This document shows, piece after piece, positions 55,923-64,000 of a stretch of DNA of 64,000 bases; within the stretch, counting starts at the first letter, position 1; each line of letters starts with the position of its first letter. Source of the stretch: Apoderus coryli (lineage: Eukaryota > Arthropoda > Insecta > Coleoptera > Attelabidae). A program made the translations under genes and the position numbers. The notes under the pieces are model-generated. The model was given only the letters and a program-made list of their open reading frames with translations, made no database searches and was not told the origin of the DNA. The stretch covers positions 5,530,342 to 5,594,341 of the forward strand of contig OU452216.1 in the NCBI GenBank assembly GCA_911728435.2. Direction: 5' to 3'.

Positions 55923-57535
55923 GGTTCTGGTAAACTTGGGGACCCACAGAATTTGACACTCTTTTTAACTTTTTATAAAGCTTACCTTAAATAGAGATGA
56001 ATTAAACCAAAAAATCAATGGATCATATAGTTTTTTGTTCTTAAATAAATAATAAAGATCTAAAATCCCTCGGTTCTTTTGGAACACGCTAATTATATAA
56101 ACCATTAAGGGGTATTATTCTATTTAGTAAACTTGATGATCCACAGAATTCCTACTTAAGACACACAGACCACATTAAACCCCTTTTATAAGTAAAATAA
56201 ATTTGCTAAAATATTAAGATAGGCTTAGTGTGTTACAAGTTTATTTACATTTACCAATTCTACCAAACAAGAATATAGAGGTTATATGCGATGTTGCCAT
56301 ATATATTCGAGTCGTTCAAATGTTTTTCCGCGCAAAAATTATTTTTTCTGCAAGTTAAGACAAGTTATTATATTATTTGCTTCTAACGATTATAGTGAAA
56401 GTAGTTTAAATTTGGATTCGCTCAGATTACTTAGTTTAAAATTAATATTATAGTAGGGATGGATTGTTTCGTTACTTGGGTTGGGTAGTTAGGTTAGTTT
56501 GGCTGAGTTCTATTGGGGTAGTTTCGCTAGTTTGGGTTGGGTTAGGTTAGTTTGGCTGAGTTATATTGGGGTAGTTTCGTTTGTTGGGTTGGGTAGTTTC
56601 GTGACTTGGGTTGGGTAGTTAGGTTAGTTTGGCTGAGTTCTATTGGGGTAGTTTTGCTAGTTTGGGTTAGGTAGTTAGGTTAGTTTGGGTGAGTTATATT
56701 GGGGTAGTTTCGTGACTTGGGTTGGGTAGTTTCGCTAGTTTGGGTTGGGTTAGGTTAGTTTGGGCACAGTTTAATATACGGTTACTTCACTTCGTGTCGG
56801 AATGTTTTTTCTCTGTCTTCAAAGCAATTCGCCGCTACTATACTTATAGTATATATTGATATATTATATATAGTAGCGGGCCAGAAATGTGGCTGGGATT
56901 GTGAAGAGGCGATGCCGTTTTTAGCGTCTACTGACCCTTCTTATCTATAGTTATTATTCTATGGTTTGGGTGAGTTATATTGGGTTAGTTTGAGTTACTT
57001 TATGGTAGTGTGCTTATAGTGGGGTAGTTTGGTTAGATTAGGTTGGATTAGTTTGGGATAGTATGATTAGATTGGGTTGGTTAGGTTAGTTTGATTAGAT
57101 TGGGTTAGGTAGTTAGGTTAATGTGGGTGAATTATGTTGGGTTGGGGTAGTTGGGTTAGATTAGGTTTGTTTTAGTTAAGGTATTTGTTTGACCATAGGG
57201 GTTGATAGGTGGTGAAATAGGTAATTTTTTTATTTTCGTTTATTTATTACTTTGTTTTCAAAGTACGATTAAACAATACTAGTGCAGTACATTTAAAACT
57301 CAGTGAAAAGAAAATCACTTGGCAACACTGTAAATACTGTGTGATGATATTAGCGTATTTTTACTTCTGCATTGCTTGAACGTCTTGTTTTATTCAACTT
57401 TTAAAATCATTTTTCTCTTTCAAAAGTGCTTTATCCATATTTTTTTTTTTGAAAAAGTGTTCAATTACAATAGAGCTTTTAAGTAAAAAAAAAAAATTTT
57501 GCGAAATTCCGTGGGTCCCCAACTTTACCAGACCC
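55923..57535. mobile_element. 1.6-kb non-autonomous transposon with ~30-bp inverted ends
   Basis: Left GGTTCTGGTAAACTTGGGGA and right (read inward) GGGTCTGGTAAAGTTGGGGA, both followed by CCCAC.GAATT. The flanks are T-rich (TTTTTTTA on both sides), fitting an 8-bp duplication in a poly-T site; the empty site is seen in copy 1. No ORF. hAT- or P-like by duplication length, but undecided. Confidence 0.78.
56455..57185. repeat. degenerate GGTTAG/GGTTGGG tandem array
   Basis: Imperfect repeats of words such as GGGTAGTTAGGTTAGTTTGG, TGAGTTATATTGGGG and TAGTTTCG, interrupted at 56760-56960 by unrelated sequence with a CGCTACTATA hairpin (56835-56880). Strong G/T strand bias. Inside the MITE. Confidence 0.8.
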
Positions 57536-58899
57536 TTTTTTTTACTATATTGTAGCTGTTGACTTAGCTTGGCGAGGTGGTGAACCAGCTGATTGCCTTA
57601 TAGATTATTTTACGATTGAGAAAAATAATGATGGAACGCCAACCAATAGAATTGAATTCAATATTCAGTAAAACATGCCAAGGAGCATCGAAAAGTTGTA
57701 CAAATAGTAAGTGGCTTGTTCCATATATTGCAAACGAAAGTGCATACCCTGTTCGGTTATTCCATAAATTATTGTCCAAAAGGGGGAAAAATATTACTTC
57801 CAGTCGTCTATTCTTGAGACCAAATCGTTTCTGGAAATCCGAAAGTGACACATGGTTTGACAATATACCGGTAGGCACGAACACAATTAATATGTGGACC
57901 AAATCATACGCGCAAGCTATTGGTGTGGACACTAAGTGTAAAAAGATATCCAATCATTCGAACAGATCAACTGCAGTTAGCCATTTGGCCAATAAAGGAA
58001 TTCCTGAACAGCAATTAATAAAAATAACAGGACATAGCAGCTCTAATTCAATTAAACCGTACTTGAATATTAACCAAGAACGCCATGGTGAAATAATCAA
58101 CACCATGCAAGGAATTTCTTCAACAGTGGAAATTAACAATCCGTCAACTTCAGCAAACTCTTCTTCCAATATAACATTTACCAATTATACTTTTCACAAC
58201 TGTAGTTTTAAATAAAAATGAATAATATTTGTTTGATTAAAACTAATACATTTTGTATTGAAAATTATTAAACGTCAGATTGACAATCAAATTTTTGATA
58301 TCTACAAAGTAAAAAATTATCTTATCGAATACTCCTCGCGCCTTGATAAATACTCAAAATTTTGTCATAGAGAATCCTTCAAGCGAGCTCGATTACCTAT
58401 AAATAACCCCACCCGATTATTATTATTATCACATCTTTTTGCATTATTAACTAGGCATTACCAATTTTATTCGATAAATAATAAATTCTGACAAAAACAA
58501 CACTACAAATATGCAAGGATTTCCTAATATTATTGAAAATGTGCCAATTTTTAAATGGTTTCGAATTGAACCCAAACTATTCGAATACCTATCTATAACA
58601 CGATATAGGTGTAAATTTATGCAAAAAATTTTGAAAGCCTACTAATTTTTTATTCAATAAATGTAAGAGTTTACTTAATGTATGGCGTGATTAAAAATCC
58701 AGTTAAATTTAAATTAAATTGTTGTGACATGCAACAAGATATAAGAATCAATAAAAATCTTCTGCTTGACGTAGACGCATACCTATGTGGTCGCTTGTTT
58801 CGCATGATGCGCACAGCTGGATTTTTTTACGGGGTGGTCCATTTAAATTAAAATAAAAAATGTGCACAGTTTTATACAACACGACATACAAACCAACCA

Positions 58900-59022
58900 A
58901 AAATACAAGAGATAAAAAAGTTGTAGTTATAGATGCTTTATCTCAAGATAATATCGGAATTAAACAAATAAATTCAATATCGTCAGAATTTATCGCTTCC
59001 TATTTAAGTGATCGCCATCAGC
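58900..59022 (+). pseudogene. short LINE RT scrap
   Basis: DNIGIKQINSISSEFIASYL then SDRHQQV resembles the RT segment before the GVPQG block. It is cut by the tail of the minus-strand LINE at 59023. Confidence 0.42.
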
Positions 59023-60190
59023 AAGTTATAATAATAATAATAATAATCTTTATTCAATATGAAGCACAATTACAGAAATCATGTCATGTTGAAAAGGCAT
59101 GAGTGCAGCCAAACAATGTAAGTAATACATTGGTTGTCTGTCTTAACATTTATCCTGGTAAATAATAATAACACTAATAACAATAAAATAAACAATCATA
59201 TTCATTTGCTTTGACAACATTATACACCTTATGAAACAAATATAAGTAGGTACATTGTTCAAAAATGTGGGCTCTTAAACAATAAACAAAAAATATATCT
59301 TAACACAATCATCTAATTTGGTGCAACAAGCTTGCTTTTAATTTCCTTTTGAAAACGACATCAGAACAATTCCGCAACTCATGATCCAAAGCATTATACA
59401 ATTTAGCAACGTCATATGTGAAGGACCTTTCAAACATTCCTGTCCTATGTGCAGGCGGGGTTAACCTCCCCCTATGTCGCAAGTTAAGGTTATGAACATC
59501 AGTGCGAAAGGTAATCTTATTATACAAGTAATCAGGTGTCTTCGATTTAATTATTTTATGATAAAAACAACATCGGTGGTAATAATGCCTACTCTTCATA
59601 TCAAGCCATTTGGCATCCCGCAGTTTATAAGTAAAAGGATTATTTTTCCTAATACCGAAGGCAAAGCGTAAACAATATTTTTGTATCTTTTGGATTCGGG
59701 CACTTGCTTGCGCTGTTAGGCAAGGACTATACACAATATTACCGTGATTAAAAACTGACAAGACTAAAGAATCACACAACGTCAACTTGGTGCTCAAGCT
59801 AAGGATATGTTTAGAATTATAGATCATTTTTAAACACGATATACATTTTTAATACATTGCGAAATGTGACTATCGAATCTCAATCCAGAATCCAAAATTA
59901 GTCCTAAGTTTCTGGCTTCAGTTTTAAGTTCTAGGGCAACATTATTTATTTGAATTTCAACTAAATGAGATAAATTTTTCACATCAATTGGGCGGCCAAA
60001 AAGCATGACAATACACTTGTTCGGATTTAATCTTAGGGAGTGCCTATCTGAAACATAGTACAGCATTTCAAGATCATTGTTAATTATATTGCATGCCTCA
60101 GCAAGAGAAGAGGGTTTGAATGAAAAATAAACCTGCATGTCGTTAGCAAATGTCTCAAAGTTGTGGTTGATTCTCAGTGGTCCTCATTAT
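59023..60190 (-). pseudogene. LINE-B copy, 5'-truncated, frameshifted
   Basis: Minus strand: MLYYVSDRHSLRLNPNKCIV, LFGRPIDVKN, ARNLGLILDSGLRFDSHI (60138-59830). After a shift: SLVLSVFNHGNIVYSPCL, RIQKIQKYCLRFAFGIRKNN, YLYNKITFRTDVHNLNLRHR and VVFKRKLKASLLHQIR (59827-59309). Tail (TTA)n at 59023-59040. Confidence 0.86.
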
Positions 60191-60219
60191 TACATGTTAT
60201 ATTTAGTTGACGTTGATAT

Positions 60220-60456
60220 ATGCTGGTAGAAAATTCCTGAAAACAAAAATGAAAAAAACCCCTGTCGCAGTCATTGGTAATCTCGAGGATTTCCTATGGC
60301 ATCACATGTTACCACCCGTGTTTGGATGTTATAAATTCTGCAAGAGTTCAGAAGACTCAAAACTCTTGTGGCCGACTGGTGTTTGGGTTTGATCACGTGA
60401 CGCCCTCATTTCGATCATTGCGCTGGAATATGTTTATGGTGGAAATCTTCAAATGA
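60220..60456 (+). pseudogene. LINE-B-like C-terminal fragment
   Basis: Reads LVISRISYGITCYHPCLDVI, NSARVQKTQNSCGRLVFGFD and HVTPSFRSLRWN. It matches the VYGPC..RIQR.Q region of family B. 60460-61010 holds nothing else recognised. Confidence 0.65.
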
Positions 60457-61014
60457 AGAATTTCTCATTCTCATCTTTTCTTGATTGTTGTCAGATTTCG
60501 AATGAATTGAATTGAATGAAATATAAATAATATGGAATTGTTGCAACAACCAAATTATTTTAGCAAAAATAAAATAAACTTGGCGAAATTAAGACTATGT
60601 TTAAATAAGCATCTGCACGTGTGTCGGGTGCAAATAGATTTCAGATTAATTACGCTATTGTGGAAATAATACGTAAGTACGAGGTGTAGGATAGAGATAA
60701 TTTCAAAGACATTCTGGCAGCAGAGCATTGTCAGTTAGTATGATGTTTCAGCGAGTAGATTCCATAAGAATAACACACAAATCTGTTTTCTTTTCCAATG
60801 GCTTTACTTTAGTTCAAAATTTGACGATTTGGGAACTATTTTTCAAATGTTTCAAAAAAGCTTCAACAAAAGTAAACGTTTCCCTGCGCTATTTAAACGT
60901 ATGTTAATACATGGGATATTTTACACTTGTTTTGACTGTCAGAAATACGTGCCCGATTTCACCCTCCTTTCGTTGAAGATTAGAGTGAATAAGAGCGAAC
61001 ACGTTTTATAGATT

Positions 61015-62975
61015 TTATTGTTATCACTGATGGTCTGATCGCTATGGGCTGCTTCCCGAAGGGCAAAATGGGTTCAGGAAAGGTAGGAGTTGTCTCGACA
61101 ACATATTCACCCTTAGTTGCGCAATTCAACTGCATCTCAGACTGAAAAAGCGCAAAGTGTTCGCTATATTTGTCGACTTTCGTAGAGCCTTTGACCTGCT
61201 AGATCATCCTCTTATGTGGCAGAAATTATACGACATAGGCCTGTCCTCTAATATTATTAATACTCTGATAAACTTCTACAAGAGTGCTGCTTTTAAAGTC
61301 AAGGTGAAAAATGAATTTACTAAGTGGTATCACCCAGGGCGTTTTGCAGGGAGATTCTTTGAGCCCCCTTTTGTTTTCACTATTTTTGGCTGATATAGAC
61401 CGTTTTTTTAAAGAAAATGGGTCGCCGGGAGTTAGCATTGACCATGATACAAACATTAACATCCTGCTATATGCAGACGACCTGGTTATTCTCTCTGATT
61501 CTGAAATTAGGGTGAGTTGCTGCTTAAGGAACCTTGAGAGCTATTAAGAAACTCGAGGTCAATGTCGCAAAGACCAAAATAATGTGTTTTCAGAGAGGAG
61601 GTTTTGGGGCTGTCAGTGGAAACTTCAAATATTTGTCAAACCCCATTGAAATGGTGAGAGAATTTGTTTATTTGGGGATAACTTTCTCTGCTTCATCCCT
61701 TTTTCCGAAGGCAGCTGCGGTTATGTCCACCAAGGCAACTCAAGCTACGGGCAGGGTTTTGGGACTAATGGCGAATTCTCGACTAACATCGGGGAAAGCC
61801 AGAATGCAATTATATAACTCGCTGATTTTGAGCATATTAATGAATTGCGCGGTAGTATGGGGTCTTAGATACCCTGATGTAATCGAGCGGGTGCAAGTTC
61901 AGTTTTTTAAGCGATTGCTCCTACTGCCTCAAACAACCTCAAACTACTTAATTCGAATTGAGACAGGCACTGTAAAGCTTTCAGTTTTGCTAATCCAGCT
62001 AACACTGAATTGGTTGCAGAAGCTAATGTTGATGGACTCCTCCAGATTTCCTAAAAAATGTTTTTTGCGACAAATAAGCTTACTTGGCACGGATGTTGAT
62101 GTCAGATATAACTGGGCAGCACAGGTGAAATGCATGTTTAACTATATTGACCGCGGTGACCGGTTTGAACGTATGACAGTCGCACAACTTAAAAGTGAAA
62201 AGCAGCTCTATTCGGATGAATTTAGGGACAGGTGTTCTGGTGAGGATTTCCATTTGGCCACGCTTTCGAGTTACCCACTATATATATATACTGCGCCTAA
62301 TATTCCCAGCTCCGCCTGTCAGAGATACATTCAGCTCGACATGCATATAAATTTTATTAGGATCATAGCACAACTCCGTTTGGCGAGCAAAATATTTCTC
62401 AGTTTGTCTGTCCGTGGCATAACTTATCAGATCCAGTGTGAGGAGATTTGTAGTGTGTGTAATCTAAAAGTCAACCAATCTATCCAGCATGTTTTGCTCG
62501 AATGTGTCCCTTTGTTATGTATCAATAAGAGTTCCGAGTATTTCCTTAGATACTACTAGAATACTAAGTCACTTAAGACGATATGTTATCACATTAAAGA
62601 TGTATTGAAGTTACGCTCCTTCTTTATTAATGAATAGTAGTTTATTATAATGATATTAAGTACCTTGGATAAGGCCTAGTAGTATGCATTTCTTTGTTTT
62701 TTTTTTTAATTGTTGTTTTCTTTCTCGTATTTTTTATAAAACAATTCACTATTAATTTTCAGGGTAATAGCACGGTATGTAATAGTATAATATATGAATC
62801 GCATAACACCTATTTTATATGCATTGGCTAGTGTTTGGTGGTTATGGTTGTTGTTGATTGTATTTATAATAAATAATTTTGTTTTTGTTCTTCTAAATTT
62901 TACATTGTGCACAAACATTTTGCTGTAAATTTGTAAAAAATTTTATAAGCAAATAAATTGAATTGAATTGAATCA
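61015..62975 (+). pseudogene. LINE, long 3' half, two frameshifts, TTGAA tail
   Basis: RT: LLPEGQNGFRKGRSCLDNIF, FVDFRRAFDLLDHPLMW (61157-61393). Shifted: LLSGITQGVLQGDSLSPLLF, intact LLYADDLVILSDS (61311-61547). Shifted: VAKTKIMCFQRGG, REFVYLGITFSAS, VIERVQVQFFKRLLLLPQTT to CSVCNLKVNQSIQHVLLEC (61534-62559), a CxxC...H...C ending. The tail is TTGAATTGAATTGAAT at 62955. A different family from A-C. Confidence 0.86.
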
Positions 62976-62979
62976 CTCT

Positions 62980-63580
62980 TCGTAATTATAGATTATTAAA
63001 GAAAAAAAGATATTTTTGATTTTTTCCTGTATAATGATATAACTACGTAGTAAGTCGAATGAACTTTTGTTAATTCATTATCTTTATTTCATTTCATTTA
63101 TTTATAATCCATTTAATTTTTCTGCTCACACGAAGACGGTACTTATAACTTGTTTACCGAATACCAGAAAGCGAAAAGCAAAAATAGATGGCATTCCAAA
63201 TCGTCACAAATAAAAAACATAAACATAAATTTATTTTGCGTGCTGTATAATAGGCATTCAGCGGGGGATATGTGGTTGATTTACATAATATACAATAGGG
63301 TGGGCCGAAATCACCAGTTTTAGCAAAATTTTGGATATTGGATTTGGAATAGTTTTAAAAAGTTGCCTTTTGTTGTTCTAAAACAAAAGTTTATTTTGGA
63401 AGTTTTGATTGTATGACGTCGGTAGAGTCTACCGAATCTTAAAAATTAAAACAAATTTCAAACAATTAAAAAATTTTAAATTTTGGTTTGGAATACCGTT
63501 CAATATTTTCGGATTGATAATATAAAGGTAATTTTCATACACAATAATTTTCTTGTGATAAAACAAAGTTAAAAAACTCA
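62980..63580. other. no recognised gene
   Basis: AGGGTGGGCCGAAATCACC at about 63298 looks like one MITE end. Otherwise AT-rich. Confidence 0.4.
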
Positions 63581-63581
63581 C

Positions 63582-63713
63582 CCATAGATTGTAAATGTAC
63601 TAACAGATCTCGAATCGTGAAAAAGTTATCAAACAATACTGCATGATGATCTAAAGGAGATACACAAGTTAACAATTCAGTAACAACTCTTGATCCTAGC
63701 GTTACACCTGATA
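63582..63713 (-). CDS. piggyBac-type transposase exon, partial
   Basis: Minus strand, open: LLSGVTLGSRVVTELL, DHHAVLFDNFFTIRDLLVHL and QSMG, then a GT donor (GTGAGT) at 63581. LGSxVV followed by FDNFFT is the catalytic-core region of piggyBac transposases (the D of FDNFFT is catalytic). The 5' side is cut by a LINE tail, (TTA)n at 63714. It could be part of a domesticated PGBD gene or of a spliced transposon; the neighbouring exons are not seen. Confidence 0.6.
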
Positions 63714-64000
63714 GAAGTAATAATAATAATTCGCTTTATTTCCCAAACAATTTTAAAACAAAAAAAAAAATAAACTATTGCCCTCGAGGCACGAATAGCT
63801 CTCCATATTTAAGTGTAAAACTAATAATTTGATGACCTTTTTGTCATTTATCTAAAATTTATATGTATTTTTTTTGTTTTAGACATCAGCTATTTTTTTA
63901 AGTATCAGGTTTTGTTCCTTTTTCTTCTCTTTGGAGGCACTATTTATACTTATATAGTTTATATTTCAGATCTTCTACGCCAAGTTGAAAATAGTTGATT
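63714..64000 (-). repeat. LINE 3' UTR and (TTA)n tail, continuing off the window
   Basis: TAATAATAATAATTCGCTTTA at the left end is a minus-strand LINE tail. TTGCCCTCGAGGCACGAATA with CATATTTAAG at 63779 matches 20878-20915. Confidence 0.6.

Larger units (their letters stand above)
55453..58215 (+). pseudogene. Crypton-type tyrosine recombinase, broken but catalytic residues kept
   Basis: Pieces: MSRRFGIASNDAIND with FLEFCATREYELNAETSLHN; 55696-55923 LLQEKYLNDFKIVFDPFTSV, LIGLWDE-type stretch; and after the MITE 57544-58215 VELAWRGGEPADCLIDY (box I Arg), FDNIPVGTNTINMW, NHSNRSTAVSHLANKG (HxxR), KITGHSSSNSIKPYLNI (His and nucleophile Tyr) and FHNCSFK, stop. A 22-bp deletion near 55630 and other shifts break the N-terminal half. 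Confidence 0.8.
55286..58390 (+). mobile_element. Crypton-like element, copy 2, split by a MITE
   Basis: Matches copy 1 (22812-25640) from GATAATTTTTTACT to GAATCCTTCAA. A non-autonomous transposon occupies 55923-57535. The inverse of the left start, AGTAAAAAATTATC, is at 58306-58320, just inside the shared right flank. Confidence 0.76.

Noticed and set aside
57564..58184. Minus-strand ORFs opposite Crypton copy 2
   Set aside because: They recur at 24858-25443 only because the recombinase sequence is duplicated.

Overview
This is nuclear DNA of an insect, possibly a beetle with a large repeat-rich genome. It is AT-rich, its genes have spliced GT-AG introns, and there are no bacterial signals. 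The backbone is one host gene on the minus strand: vermilion (tryptophan 2,3-dioxygenase), which I assembled by eye from nine exons between 33825 (ATG) and 1741 (TAA). The exons add up to 1212 coding bases, 403 codons plus stop. Every splice junction keeps phase, so the gene looks intact although it is spread over 32 kb. No single ORF shows it; most of its length is mobile DNA sitting in its introns.

Layout. 1-1270: 3' end of a LINE (family A here) beyond the 3' end of vermilion. 1741-33825: vermilion. Intron 8 holds a LINE-C fragment right next to the last acceptor. Intron 7 holds a hAT with a perfect 8-bp target duplication. Intron 6 holds a piggyBac relic that carries an intact DD41D mariner. 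Intron 5 holds a hAT with a LINE-A inside it, plus an AT-rich block. Intron 3 holds an R1-like fragment. Intron 2 holds RTE, LINE-A, LINE-C and other LINE copies, a Crypton copy, MITEs and hammerhead-like motifs. Intron 1 holds a Tc1 element and a mariner cut by two insertions. 34382-37541: an apparently complete DNA transposon with a two-exon, 694-residue gene. 37700-64000: no intact host gene seen; nested LINEs, a second copy of the intron-7 hAT, Penelope-like fragments with GIY-YIG endonuclease, MITEs, a second Crypton copy and, near the right edge, one piggyBac-type exon.

The LINEs sort into repeated types. A: TTTA- or TAA-tailed, FADDLK motif. B: LLDYS and YADD motifs, TTA-rich tail. C: GVRQGC and RYADDT motifs, GAA tail. 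There are also RTE, R1-like and other copies. Nearly all are 5'-truncated and broken. The elements that look most intact are the DD41D mariner (open 357-residue transposase, about 350-bp inverted repeats, TA duplication) and the 34.4-37.5 kb transposon.

The most distinctive signal is a set of eleven hammerhead-ribozyme-like motifs on both strands, several with all three core segments, a strong stem II and a complementary stem I. All share a self-complementary stem III (ACGT, ACATGT or ACGCGCGT), the pattern known from dimer-type hammerheads of Penelope-like elements; two flank a Penelope GIY-YIG fragment here. All calls are from reading the sequence; no search or folding was run.
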